Virus record (IMG/VR): IMGVR_UViG_3300021962_000035
Location: 1 to 64,000 of that record
Source of the DNA: a virus
Reading direction: 5' to 3' (one strand)
Length of the DNA stretch: 64,000 nt
Shown: positions 26,700 through 35,865 of the stretch, in pieces
Layout: every line of letters begins with the position of its first letter
Numbering within the stretch: position 1 is the first letter of the stretch
Notes under the pieces: model-generated
Database searches by the model: none
What the model was told of the DNA's origin: nothing
The model's input: the letters and a program-made list of their open reading frames with translations, nothing else
Program-made: the position numbers and the translations under genes

Positions 26700-26752
26700 T
26701 AAAATAGGGGCACAGATTAAATATATAGTAAAAAGTTTTTGTCCATAGCATG

Positions 26753-26760
26753 GATATATA
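26753..26760 (+). promoter_or_regulatory. Putative late promoter motif
   Basis: TGGATATATAAAAAG, 24 bases before the ATG at 26785. A weaker ATATATAG (26731-26738) lies just upstream. Confidence 0.55.
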
Positions 26761-26784
26761 AAAAGATTAAAAAAACAAAAGACC

Positions 26785-29289
26785 ATGGATTTTATAAACC
26801 AAGTTAAAAAACTGAAAGAACTAACAAAATCACCAGAGGTTAGACAAATTTGCGAGAGTTATCTTAGCGGATCCTCTGAGATGACCGAATCACAGGTTCT
26901 TGCCGCTCTTAACGAGCAAGCTTCAGCAGAAGCAACACCAGAAATGAAAAGCCACTGGGATTCTATAAAAAATGAGCAAATGGAGGAATCTAAAAAGAGA
27001 GCTTCAGCTTTAATGGAATCTTGGGGAGGTTTAAGAGGCAATGCTTCTTTAAATAATTCTGGTTCTTATATCGGAAACGAAAAGAAAGAAGAAACTAGCA
27101 AATCTCTTTTAGAGAGCCTAAATAACTTAGAAACAAACGACGATAGCACAAGATCTTTCGTTGAAGCTCAGGGACTTAGAAACTTAGGAGTTCTTGAATC
27201 AATCGGAAAAATCAAAGGCCTTTCTATTTACGAATACCCTAAGGTTAAAATCGTTTGTGAGCAGTATGCAAATATCATTGCAAATAAGAGCGTACCAGAA
27301 TTTTCAGTTATTCACAACTTCGTTGCTGAATTAGAATCTTTCAAATGGGACGTTACGGTTTTACCTATCATCGAAAATCTTAAAGAGAAGATTAATAAAT
27401 TCTCGAGAGAAATAGAAGTTTCTAAAGTTTTAGAATCTATTAAACAAAGTGGAAACAACAGTTTCTATTCTGAGCTTAGTGAATCATTAAGCAACTGGCT
27501 AATTTCTGAAAGCAAATCTTCAGGTTTACTTTCTAAAGAAATCTCAAAATGGTCTTTTAATCCAGTTGTTAGAAATTTAATCAATTACTTAAATGTTAAC
27601 GAGGCATCAGATTCTAGAAAATTGGAAATCCCTGTTAATGCTCAAGGAGAATCAAAAGTGGGAAGAATCTACTCACCAATCTTAATCGAGGGAGATAAAA
27701 CTATCTTTGCTATCGGAAATAGCTTATTTGAAGCTCAGGGAGAATCACTAAGAAAATTAAGCACAAAAGAAGTTGGATCTGTACCAGCTGATTATATCAG
27801 TTTGGTTAACTCTGCTCTTAGACCTTATGTTAAGATCAACGAAAACGGAATCTTAATCCAATTAGGAAAGAAATATGTTAGCTTGGTAGAAGAAAATGAA
27901 GGTGTTTCAGTTTACTTAGGTAAATCTAAACTAAACTTCAGAAGCGTAGGAGAATTGGCTAAAGTATTAGGCTTAGAATCTGCTTCACACTTTGCAGTTA
28001 ATGAATCTCAAGTAGTTGGTGATATCATCAATCTTTACGTAAACTTCTCTAACATCGTTGAGTTAGACTTTGCTAAAAATATAACTTCTAATATCTACGA
28101 AGGAGTTTCAGTTAACCTTATTAAATGGAACAGCGAAATTTACCTTCAAAGAATCAACGAAGGTATGAGAGAGAATTCAGTTTATAAAGTAAACGGATCT
28201 CAAGCGGTTAAAATGGTTAAGGATTATTTGAGATATGATATCTCTGAAGGTTTAACTGAATTCTTAGAAGGTGAGCAAAAACTTAAGTCTATCATGATTA
28301 ATGACAGAACTAAAGTACTAGAGAACATTTCTAGAATAGAAGATCAAATCAATAAGGTTGAGGGTCTAATGGAAAACAATCCTTTATATGCTTCTTCAAA
28401 GGAAATGAAATCCGCTCACGCTTTACTTAATAACGAACTTTCAGTATTAAGAGAAAAATGGAATCAGATCAATATTGAATTAAGTAAGATCGAGGATTCA
28501 CCAGAATATGAAACATTGTCTGAAGATGAGAAATTCAATATTGGTGACTATATCAAAGTTAAAGAATCTGGCGAAACTGGAAAGATCATTTCAGTAGATG
28601 CTTCATCAGGAAGATATACAGTTCTTTTGGATACCGGTAAAACTTCAGATTTCCTAGTTAATGAAATCTCTGATCTAGAAGAAGCTTTAAGCCAAGCAGC
28701 AGAAAAGAATTCTGATGATAAAGGAGAAGAGGAAGAAGGCGGAGAAGTTAAAGAGTCAGAAATCTCTAGAACCCTTGAAAAATCTGGTTTAAGCTTAGAG
28801 GAGCAAAAAGCTTTATTAAAAACTTTCTCTGACGGACACGGATTCACTAAAGCACCTAAGGGAGAAGGAGACGAAATCGAGATGGAACTCGATCATATGC
28901 ACGGTTACAATCTTACAGTTAACGAAGCTAAGGCTAAAGCAGATGCTATGGCTAAAGCACCAGGAAACAATAAGAAAGAAAAAGGTAAAGTGGAAGGCGA
29001 AGATGATTTAGCTGAAGGTCCAGAAACTAAGGATAAAACTGAATTTGAGGGTAAAGACGCAGATGGTAAGAACAAAGAAATCGGATACAATCTTAGAGAA
29101 GGAGTAGATGCTAATTTAGTAGAAGCACCGGAAAAAGGTAAAGCTGCTAAGGAGACAAAACATGTAACATCTTTAGATAAATTCATGAATTTAGCGGAAG
29201 CCCCAGGATCAGAAGGTGATATAGATTTCGAAGTAAATGATGAGATGGGTTACAACCTAGACGAATCTGACGATTTAAAAAAAAACTAA
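26785..29289 (+). CDS. Large virion-associated protein, KOW-like domain, frameshifted C-terminus
   Basis: 834 residues in the main frame. The first 90 residues include AALNEQAS, an (L)-x-E site like those used by prohead proteases. The middle is helical with Ser/Glu/Lys-rich segments. Around residues 588-622 a KOW/SH3-like fold is visible (FNIGDYIKVKESGETGKII, then YTVLLDTGK). The acidic C-terminal 200 residues contain three (M/I)GYNL or HGYNL elements. The stop at 29287 follows A AAA AAC, and coding character continues in the -1 frame up to a terminator. It has its own GATATATA motif. Internal head protein or scaffold-associated factor are possible roles. Confidence 0.65.
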   Translation: MDFINQVKKLKELTKSPEVRQICESYLSGSSEMTESQVLAALNEQASAEATPEMKSHWDSIKNEQMEESKKRASALMESWGGLRGNASLNNSGSYIGNEKKEETSKSLLESLNNLETNDDSTRSFVEAQGLRNLGVLESIGKIKGLSIYEYPKVKIVCEQYANIIANKSVPEFSVIHNFVAELESFKWDVTVLPIIENLKEKINKFSREIEVSKVLESIKQSGNNSFYSELSESLSNWLISESKSSGLLSKEISKWSFNPVVRNLINYLNVNEASDSRKLEIPVNAQGESKVGRIYSPILIEGDKTIFAIGNSLFEAQGESLRKLSTKEVGSVPADYISLVNSALRPYVKINENGILIQLGKKYVSLVEENEGVSVYLGKSKLNFRSVGELAKVLGLESASHFAVNESQVVGDIINLYVNFSNIVELDFAKNITSNIYEGVSVNLIKWNSEIYLQRINEGMRENSVYKVNGSQAVKMVKDYLRYDISEGLTEFLEGEQKLKSIMINDRTKVLENISRIEDQINKVEGLMENNPLYASSKEMKSAHALLNNELSVLREKWNQINIELSKIEDSPEYETLSEDEKFNIGDYIKVKESGETGKIISVDASSGRYTVLLDTGKTSDFLVNEISDLEEALSQAAEKNSDDKGEEEEGGEVKESEISRTLEKSGLSLEEQKALLKTFSDGHGFTKAPKGEGDEIEMELDHMHGYNLTVNEAKAKADAMAKAPGNNKKEKGKVEGEDDLAEGPETKDKTEFEGKDADGKNKEIGYNLREGVDANLVEAPEKGKAAKETKHVTSLDKFMNLAEAPGSEGDIDFEVNDEMGYNLDESDDLKKN
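29280..29286 (+). promoter_or_regulatory. Slippery heptamer A AAA AAC (candidate -1 frameshift site)
   Basis: The zero-frame codons read AAA AAC TAA. The heptamer A AAA AAC has the X XXY YYZ form that allows -1 slippage just before the stop. The A-run is nine bases long (29277-29285), so a sequencing indel is the alternative. Confidence 0.5.
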
Positions 29290-29444
29290 GTCGTAACTTC
29301 TATTTCGCTCCGAAATTTGATAGTCAGAAGACTCCAGGAAAAGAATTTGTTGATTCGTCTGCAGGTAAATTAAGCAAGGCACCAACAGGTAAGGAACAAG
29401 AGGAACAAGAGGAAGAATCTGATTCTAAGGAAGACTCTAAATAA
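29287..29444 (+). other. Coding extension in the -1 frame (52 residues)
   Basis: After a -1 slip the reading is LSRNFYFAPKFDSQKTPG and onward to a Lys/Glu/Ser-rich end, closing at TAA 29442-29444. It has no start codon of its own. Composition and the SAGKLSKAPTGK segment match the upstream protein's tail, and the terminator lies after this end rather than after the zero-frame stop. Confidence 0.6.
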
Positions 29445-29459
29445 TATAAAAAAATAACT

Positions 29460-29492
29460 GAGAACGTAGTTAAGCTACGTTCTCTTTTTTTT
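29460..29492 (+). terminator. Rho-independent terminator
   Basis: A perfect 10-bp stem (GAGAACGTAG / CTACGTTCTC) with loop TTAAG and eight T residues. Confidence 0.92.
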
Positions 29493-29524
29493 GAAATATT
29501 TCTATTTTTTTCGACTAGAAAGAA

Positions 29525-29914
29525 ATGACCAACCTTCAAAATAATAAAGAATTAATGGCAAAAGACTATGTTAGAAATAGTGATCTTATCGTCGCTGTTA
29601 TAGAATCGAAAAAAGCGGGTAAACTTACCCCTGAGACTATAAGAATGTTTACCCTAATGATCCAGGGTATATCCAAAAAAATGGCCTATAAAGATCCAGA
29701 GGACAAAGAGGATTGCATGGCTTTTGCTATGGAAGATCTTTGTAAATATTGGGATAGATTCAATCCAGAAAAATCCAACAATCCCTTTGCTTACTTTACC
29801 CAGATAGCAAAGAATGGATTTGCAAAGGGATGGAAAAAATTACACCCACCAAAAAGTCCTAAAACTATCCCATTCAGCTACATAACAGGTGACGATAATT
29901 CGTATAACGTATAA
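29525..29914 (+). CDS. Late sigma factor (gp55-like)
   Basis: 129 residues, against 185 in T4 gp55. The gp55 signature is seen in order: DYVRNSDLIVAVIESKK, then MFTLMIQGISKKMAYKD, then DCMAFAMEDLCKYWDRFNP, then NNPFAYFTQIAKNGFAKGWKK. gp55 replaces the host sigma factor on RNA polymerase and recognises the -10-like TATAAATA box of late promoters. The GATATATA motif repeated in this window is a natural candidate target. The C-terminal part that in T4 ends with the sliding-clamp-binding peptide is shortened here, so coupling of late transcription to the clamp may differ. Confidence 0.85.
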   Translation: MTNLQNNKELMAKDYVRNSDLIVAVIESKKAGKLTPETIRMFTLMIQGISKKMAYKDPEDKEDCMAFAMEDLCKYWDRFNPEKSNNPFAYFTQIAKNGFAKGWKKLHPPKSPKTIPFSYITGDDNSYNV

Positions 29915-29922
29915 AAGTTATC

Positions 29923-30408
29923 ATGACGGATATAAAAAAAGTAAAACCTAATGGGGATTACAAATCCGGAAAATTTGAACCCTCTAACCCAGATAAGTAT
30001 ATTGGAGATATCCACAACATAATATACAGATCTTCCTGGGAATATCGATTCTGTGTTTATTGCGATACTAATGAATCCATAATGAAATGGAGTTCTGAAC
30101 CTATAGCTATCAAGTACATCAATCCTCTGGACAAAAAGGAACATGATTACAATGTAGATTTTTATATAAAAGTTCTAAAAGAGTCTGGCGAAGAACAACA
30201 GTGGATAATAGAGATCAAGCCGGAGAGGCAGACTCAAAAGCCCATTTATGAGGGTACTATGACCCTTGCTAAGCTAAAATCATATAATCACAACATGCAG
30301 GTTTGGATAACGAACCAAGCAAAATTCAAAGCAGCTAAAGAATGGGCTGGGAAAAGAGGATTTAGATTCGGTGTGGTCGATGAAAAATTCCTATTTAAAA
30401 GTAAATGA
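29923..30408 (+). CDS. Head completion nuclease (gp4-like)
   Basis: 161 residues (T4 gp4: 150). Hallmarks: IYRSSWEYRFCVYCD, then MKWSSEPIAIKYINP, then HDYNVDFYI, then QWIIEIKP, giving the E...D...E-x-K order of a TnsA/PD-(D/E)XK-type fold. In T4, gp4 acts after packaging to finish the head so that a tail can join. It is followed by an overlapping gene and then the portal genes. Confidence 0.9.
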   Translation: MTDIKKVKPNGDYKSGKFEPSNPDKYIGDIHNIIYRSSWEYRFCVYCDTNESIMKWSSEPIAIKYINPLDKKEHDYNVDFYIKVLKESGEEQQWIIEIKPERQTQKPIYEGTMTLAKLKSYNHNMQVWITNQAKFKAAKEWAGKRGFRFGVVDEKFLFKSK

Positions 30409-31010
30409 AATATTCAGAATCTGTATTACAATACAAGAAAGAATTCAACAGTATTGCAGAGCTAGTAAAGAATACTGATGATGTGTTTTCCGAGAAATAT
30501 TTCTCCGGAGGAAATTCGGAGAAGAGTTTTTCCCCTCCTTTTATACCCGGAGAAATATATGCCTTTCCCTATCCCACTGACAGCGAGTTGTCAGATAAGA
30601 GAAAGTTTATAGACAGAAATCCTATAGTATTATGCACAGATTCTTACCCGACACCGGAAAATGGTGTGATATTAAGAGGTATCGATCTTGTCGTAACACC
30701 TCCGGAGTATAGAATGAAAATAGTGGGAAAGGTTTATGATAACTTTTCTTCCATGATAGAAAAAAATCAGAATTACTATACAAAAGGTGGAGCTATATCT
30801 CCCTTGCCTTTAACTAATATCAATCTTAAGAATATGCTTGCTAATACCGGATATGAGTTTTCTCTGTTTGGATTCAAGACAAGGTTCATCAGAGAAATAC
30901 ATGTTTTGGACTTAGAAGACTGGTATAAATTACCTTATCTGAGAAGGGGCGATGTAGAGGGCTTAGATCTGCAGGGGATATATAAGGAATACCAATCGAA
31001 ATTAATTTAA
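30405..31010 (+). CDS. Virion/assembly protein of unknown function between gp4 and portal
   Basis: 201 residues, overlapping the gp4-like gene by 4 bases (ATGA). A beta-barrel-like stretch FIPGEIYAFPYPT, then DRNPIVLCTDSY, then ILRGIDLVVTPPEYR, vaguely recalls SH3-like/MazF-type barrels; the C-terminus is helical with LEDWYKLPYLRRGD. In T4, gene 53 (baseplate wedge, 196 residues) follows gene 4, but the sequence does not show gp53 features, and a better gp53-like candidate lies at 63436. Likely head or neck completion; no firm family. Confidence 0.6.
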   Translation: MKYSESVLQYKKEFNSIAELVKNTDDVFSEKYFSGGNSEKSFSPPFIPGEIYAFPYPTDSELSDKRKFIDRNPIVLCTDSYPTPENGVILRGIDLVVTPPEYRMKIVGKVYDNFSSMIEKNQNYYTKGGAISPLPLTNINLKNMLANTGYEFSLFGFKTRFIREIHVLDLEDWYKLPYLRRGDVEGLDLQGIYKEYQSKLI

Positions 31011-31042
31011 GTTTTGATAGTAGAATAACTAAAACATACTAA

Positions 31043-32656
31043 ATGGCCGGTTTTGTAGACAATAATGATCCATCTCAATCCCCTGTTATACAGAGGATCA
31101 GGGAATCAGTGAGGAAACTGAGTACTTTTGGTATGAAGTATGATGACATGGTCATCAGAAATTCACAAGCTGTTGGTGTTACTGAGGCTGCTTTTTTAAA
31201 TAAGAACAAAGCTAATGTAGAGGACGAAAGCATGCTTTGGACCTTAGCAAAGCAGGATATCACAACAAAGCAGTTCATTTCATATTTCGATAAAGACTAT
31301 AAGGGCAAAAGGGATTATCTAAGAAAATTCTCGCTTAATCCCGAGATAGAATGGGTTCTAGATACGATATGTGACGAAGCCATTTCTTACGATCCCGCTA
31401 ATTTCTTTGCATACCCGGATTTCATAGATCTTTCAGACATAAATGAAAAGCTAAAAGAGGATCTTTATGAGAATTATAAAAAGCTTTATGACATCTGGGG
31501 ATTTACCGACGACATTACTGGATGGCAGTACTTTAGACAATTTTTAGTTGACGGATTTTTATGCTTTGAGATAATCTACGATAACGAGGGTAAATATATC
31601 ATAGGATTTAAAGAATTGGATCCTGTTACTATAATACCGAGTGTAGAGAAACAGGTAGACGGAACTTTTGTTAATACCTGGACCCAATTCCCACAAGACC
31701 CGAAAAGGAGAAGAATACTTTACGATCCGCAGATAATCTATATTTCTTATGCTAAAGGAAATGCAATCTCTAGGGTAAGTTATATCGAGAGGCTAATTAG
31801 ACCGTATAACATTCTGAGAATTATAGAATACACTAGAGTTATCTGGTCTGTTATGAATTCATCTTTTAGATTAAAGATGACAGTTCCTATCGGTACTAAA
31901 TCACCTCAAAAGGGTATGCAAACCTTGGGTGAACTTATGAGTATCTATAAGGAGGATGTCCAGCTTAATGATGAGAGCGGGGAATTACTAATTGACGGTA
32001 AACCTAAGATCCAGTTTTATAAAAACTATCTTATGCCCTCTGGTGTTAATGGTACGCCTACCATAGAACCTGTTACCACTGAGGGACCTAATCTAAATGA
32101 TCCTGCACCTTTGTCTTACTTCTTTGATAAGTTCGTGCAAGAATCTAAAGTTCCGCCTTCAAGGTTTCACACTCCAGACGGTGGAAACACTTCTCCATAT
32201 TCAAACGGAGCGGAAGGATTAGATAAGGAAGAAATAAGATTTGCTAAGTTTGTAGAAAGACTTAGATCAATTTTCCAGGAGATATTAACAAAGCCACTTT
32301 GGATTCAAATGGCTAAAAAATATCCTAACCTGGAGAAGGACTTCTTATTTAAGAGCCAATTGGGACTAGATTATTTCTCTGATAATCCATTTAAGATCAA
32401 TCAGGAGATGGATATTATTAATAAAAGGAAAGAATCCGTTACTGCTATGACAGGATTACTCGGAGACGAAGAGAAGCCATATTTCTCTACCGCTTTCCTT
32501 ATTGAGACTTTCCTTGGTATGTCCAGACAGGATATAATAGCAAATAAGGAAGCCATGGAGAGAAAAGCTAAGGAGAAGGAAAAAGCAGAGAAGAAAGAAG
32601 GCGGGGAAGAAGGCGGGGAAGAAAAAGAAGGGGAAGCACCAGAAGTAACACTATAA
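31043..32656 (+). CDS. Portal protein, copy 1 (gp20-like)
   Basis: 537 residues (T4 gp20: 524). Portal-family blocks include FSLNPEIEWVLDTICDEAI, QYFRQFLVDGFLCFEII, FKELDPVTI, YISYAKGNAISRVSYIERL, SPQKGMQTLGELM and ERLRSIFQEILTKPLW. It would form the dodecameric vertex through which DNA enters. The C-terminus is a Lys/Glu/Gly-rich tail ending GEAPEVTL. A complete second portal gene follows 9 bases downstream. Confidence 0.93.
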   Translation: MAGFVDNNDPSQSPVIQRIRESVRKLSTFGMKYDDMVIRNSQAVGVTEAAFLNKNKANVEDESMLWTLAKQDITTKQFISYFDKDYKGKRDYLRKFSLNPEIEWVLDTICDEAISYDPANFFAYPDFIDLSDINEKLKEDLYENYKKLYDIWGFTDDITGWQYFRQFLVDGFLCFEIIYDNEGKYIIGFKELDPVTIIPSVEKQVDGTFVNTWTQFPQDPKRRRILYDPQIIYISYAKGNAISRVSYIERLIRPYNILRIIEYTRVIWSVMNSSFRLKMTVPIGTKSPQKGMQTLGELMSIYKEDVQLNDESGELLIDGKPKIQFYKNYLMPSGVNGTPTIEPVTTEGPNLNDPAPLSYFFDKFVQESKVPPSRFHTPDGGNTSPYSNGAEGLDKEEIRFAKFVERLRSIFQEILTKPLWIQMAKKYPNLEKDFLFKSQLGLDYFSDNPFKINQEMDIINKRKESVTAMTGLLGDEEKPYFSTAFLIETFLGMSRQDIIANKEAMERKAKEKEKAEKKEGGEEGGEEKEGEAPEVTL

Positions 32657-32665
32657 AAATAAGAG

Positions 32666-34291
32666 ATGGCAGGATTTTTAGATTTTTTAAGACCTAACGA
32701 GTCAGCTTTAGGTAACATACTGAGAAGCCTTGGTAAAGTATCCAAGTTCGGTATGCAGTATGATGACATGGTCGTTAGAAATTCTCAGGCCGTAGGTAAA
32801 ACAGAAAGTTATTTCTTTAATCAGCAAGGAACTGGATTTACCCAGGATGACGCTTTTTACTGGACAGCTTCTTACCAGGATACCAAGGTAAGAAAATACA
32901 TCGCATACTTCGATAAGGACTATGTAGAAAAAAGAAACTTCTTAAGAAAATTTTCACTAAATGGAGAAATTGAATTTATTATTGATACGATTACAGACGA
33001 ATCTATCACTTATGACGATAGAAATTATTTTGCTAATCCTTCTTTCCTTAATTTAGATCTAAAGGAGAAGGTATTAAATAAGATATCTCTACATTATAAT
33101 AGGCTGTACAATATATTTGGGTTCCAAAATTCCGTACTTGCTTGGCAGTATTTCAAACAATTTTTAATTGACGGATTTCTCGCATTTGAGATTATCTATG
33201 ACAACAAAGGAAAAGAGATAATCGGATTTAAAGAGCTTGATCCATCTTCTCTACAACCCGCTGTTGAAAAGATAGGGGAAAATGAATACCAACAATTTTG
33301 GATTCAGTATCCAAAAAATCCTCAAATGACTAGGAAACTAACAAATGAGCAAATCATTTATATTTCTTATGCTAAGGGTAATAGCGTATCTAGGGTTAGC
33401 TATATAGAAAGACTCGTTAGATCCTACAACATTCTAAGAATCATGGAGAATTCCAGAATCATCTGGAATGTTATGAATGCTTCTTATAGATTGAAGTTTA
33501 TTATTCCTACTGGTAGCCAATCTCCTCAAAAAGCTATGCAGACTTTAGGCCAGCTAATGTCTAACTACAAGGAGGATATTACCATTAATGACGCTTCAGG
33601 TGAATTAACGGTAAATGGAAGACCTAAGGTTCAGTTTTATAAAAACTATCTATTTCCTGAACAGAATGGTCAATCACCTCAGATAGAATCATTAAATCCT
33701 AATGGTCCGGATTTTAATGTTATGGATAATGTTCTTTATTTCTATAACAAGTTAAAAATGGATTCCAAAATACCTTATGCTAGATTTGCTTCAAGGGCTG
33801 CTGGTCCTGTTAATTATCAGATAGGTATAGATCAGTTGGAAAGAGACGAGATAAGGTTTGAGAAATTCCTAAGAAGATTAAGATCTATTTTCCAGGAGAT
33901 ACTTGTCAAGCCCCTTTATATTCAAATGTGCTTAGATTTTCCTGAGTTGTCAAGAGATAGAAGCTTTAAAGCAAATCTGGGATTGGATTTTCACAGAGAA
34001 AGTGAGTTTGAAGAAATGGTTCAACTTACCAACTTTACTAAGAGAAGCGAATTCATAAAAGGCTTAGGCGAGCTTAAAGTTAAGGTCGGAGAGGAAGAGA
34101 AAGCATACTTTGATAATGATTATCTTATACAAAGATTCCTTGGGTTAACTCCGGATCAAATAGCTACAAACGAAAGCTATTTGAAAAAAGAAGCAAAAGC
34201 TGCTCCTAAGAAAGAGGAAGGCGGAGCTGAAGGCGAGGCCGCTCCAGCGGAGGGCGAGGGCGAAGGAGAAGCTCCGGAGGTAACTCTATAA
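32666..34291 (+). CDS. Portal protein, copy 2 (gp20-like paralogue)
   Basis: 541 residues and clearly paralogous to the preceding protein across its whole length: YDDMVVRNSQAVG, YISYAKGNSVSRVSYIERL, SYNILRIMENSRIIWNVMN, SPQKAMQTLGQLM, LRRLRSIFQEILVKPLY, and the same terminal GEAPEVTL. Divergence is spread over the length and no frame is broken, so both look functional. The C-terminal residues before the tail differ (Ala/Glu/Gly-rich here). The two could form mixed portal rings or be used at different assembly stages. Confidence 0.92.
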   Translation: MAGFLDFLRPNESALGNILRSLGKVSKFGMQYDDMVVRNSQAVGKTESYFFNQQGTGFTQDDAFYWTASYQDTKVRKYIAYFDKDYVEKRNFLRKFSLNGEIEFIIDTITDESITYDDRNYFANPSFLNLDLKEKVLNKISLHYNRLYNIFGFQNSVLAWQYFKQFLIDGFLAFEIIYDNKGKEIIGFKELDPSSLQPAVEKIGENEYQQFWIQYPKNPQMTRKLTNEQIIYISYAKGNSVSRVSYIERLVRSYNILRIMENSRIIWNVMNASYRLKFIIPTGSQSPQKAMQTLGQLMSNYKEDITINDASGELTVNGRPKVQFYKNYLFPEQNGQSPQIESLNPNGPDFNVMDNVLYFYNKLKMDSKIPYARFASRAAGPVNYQIGIDQLERDEIRFEKFLRRLRSIFQEILVKPLYIQMCLDFPELSRDRSFKANLGLDFHRESEFEEMVQLTNFTKRSEFIKGLGELKVKVGEEEKAYFDNDYLIQRFLGLTPDQIATNESYLKKEAKAAPKKEEGGAEGEAAPAEGEGEGEAPEVTL

Positions 34292-34460
34292 TTCCGTAAT
34301 CCATCGTTTATTTGACTTATAGGCACTCTTTATAATTTATTAATCAAACATATGCAATTTACCGCAGGTTTCAAAATAGGGCGGTTAAAATAGCAAAAGG
34401 AAGGGTTTAAATGCTTCTAACAATTTGTCCTTAATATTTTTTTTAACCGGGATCATTTCT

Positions 34461-34468
34461 TATATTTG
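34461..34468 (+). promoter_or_regulatory. Bacteroidota-type promoter (-7 TATATTTG)
   Basis: TATATTTG, matching TAnnTTTG, 17 bases before the ligase ATG; a T-rich block at 34436-34444 lies at the -33 position. The 194-base gap 34292-34485 holds this promoter and no other feature that could be identified. Confidence 0.6.
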
Positions 34469-34485
34469 CAGAAAAATAATAAGAA

Positions 34486-35832
34486 ATGGTATTCGATGAA
34501 ATGGTAAACAACATCAAGATTCTTAAAGTTTTAGAATCTTTGACCGGCGAGGGATCGCAAAAAGCAAAGCAATCATTAATCAAGACGTCGATCAATCCTA
34601 AAATGGAGTACATTCTCGACACTTGTTTTAACCCCTTTGTTACTACAAAGCTTCACAAGCTAAATTTCCCAGAAAAATCTAATTCAGAAAATCCCAATTT
34701 ATGGGAAGATTTCAAAGATCTGGTTGAGGATCTGAAGAAAGCACCTGCTGCAAATGATTCCCTTAGATCTAGGGCAGAGGTCCTACTCGGAGCTAGGTTA
34801 TCTGAGAACGAGTCAGAGGACACTGAATTGAGAAAAAACCTAATGAAAATCCTTACCAAAAGGATGAACATAGGGATTGGTGCAAAATTAATTAACAAAG
34901 CAGTAGGCAGGGAATTGATTCCTGATCCTTCTCTTATGTTGGCTACTGACGATCATAAAGTGATCGAAAAGTGGGACAAGATCTACTGTGAGGAAAAATA
35001 CGATGGCGTACGTGTAATAGCTATCTACAAGAATGGTGAAATCACATACTTTACTCGTGCATTCAACGAACTTGATGCTACTTGCTTTCCGAAGATAACT
35101 TTCGATTTAAAACTCTGCATGATAAACTCTGGACTATCAGGTAACTGGTTTTTCGATGGAGAATTAACCGATTTGAACAGAAAATCCGTTAGCGGTAAAG
35201 TAACACAAATTCTTAAAGGTACGGCAAGCGATAAAATCGAAAGCGGATTTCTTTTTAATGTTTTCGATTTTGATGAACTCATTACTCTAGATAAGGGAAG
35301 CGGGGTTCTAGAATATGTTGATCGTAGAGATACGTTAGAAAAAATCACTAGCGGATTATCGGAGGATTCTCCGGTGAAGCTTGCTCAAATGTGGGAATTG
35401 TCAGATCCTTCTGAAATCACTGCCATCTATAAAAAAATAGTAGATATTGGCGGCGAAGGAGTTATCTGCAAGGATAACGGAGTTTATGAATGCAAGAGAT
35501 CTAAATCTTGGGTTAAATTCAAGGAAGTTAACGAGTGCGATCTTGAAATAACTGGATGGTATCCAGGAGAGGGAAAAAGAGAGGGTCTTATCGGAGGATT
35601 TATTTGCACAGACCTTTCAAAAACACTTAATGTTAAGATTGGATCTGGTTTCAATGATAACGATCTTAAGGAACTTAGTAAAGATCCGGATTCACACATC
35701 GGAAAGATTGCAGCAATACAATACAACGTAACGATCACGGATAAACACGAGAACAGATCTTTATTCTTGCCTCGATTTGTCGAGGTTCGTCACGATAAAA
35801 ATTCTGCTGATGATCTTTCTAGTAAATTTTAA
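34486..35832 (+). CDS. ATP-dependent DNA ligase (gp30-like)
   Basis: 448 residues (T4 gp30: 487). The adenylation motif is KYDGVR with Lys171. Further nucleotidyltransferase motifs follow: WFFDGELT (motif III), FLFNVFDFDE, GGEGVICKD (motif IV) and WVKFKE (motif V), then an OB-fold with GWYPGEGKREGLIGGF. The N-terminal 130 residues form the helical DNA-binding domain. It seals nicks during replication and recombination. It heads the DNA-metabolism block and has a host-type promoter. Confidence 0.95.
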   Translation: MVFDEMVNNIKILKVLESLTGEGSQKAKQSLIKTSINPKMEYILDTCFNPFVTTKLHKLNFPEKSNSENPNLWEDFKDLVEDLKKAPAANDSLRSRAEVLLGARLSENESEDTELRKNLMKILTKRMNIGIGAKLINKAVGRELIPDPSLMLATDDHKVIEKWDKIYCEEKYDGVRVIAIYKNGEITYFTRAFNELDATCFPKITFDLKLCMINSGLSGNWFFDGELTDLNRKSVSGKVTQILKGTASDKIESGFLFNVFDFDELITLDKGSGVLEYVDRRDTLEKITSGLSEDSPVKLAQMWELSDPSEITAIYKKIVDIGGEGVICKDNGVYECKRSKSWVKFKEVNECDLEITGWYPGEGKREGLIGGFICTDLSKTLNVKIGSGFNDNDLKELSKDPDSHIGKIAAIQYNVTITDKHENRSLFLPRFVEVRHDKNSADDLSSKF

Positions 35833-35865
35833 GAAACAACTTCTTTTTTTAACTCTAGAAATAAT

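Noticed and set aside
29287-29444. A separate small gene after the 834-residue protein.
   Set aside because: No start codon in that frame; a -1 frameshift or a homopolymer indel explains the sequence better.
30405-31010. Assignment as gp53, because T4 gene 53 follows gene 4.
   Set aside because: The sequence lacks the LysM-like wedge pattern, which is present in the gene at 63436 instead; left as unknown.
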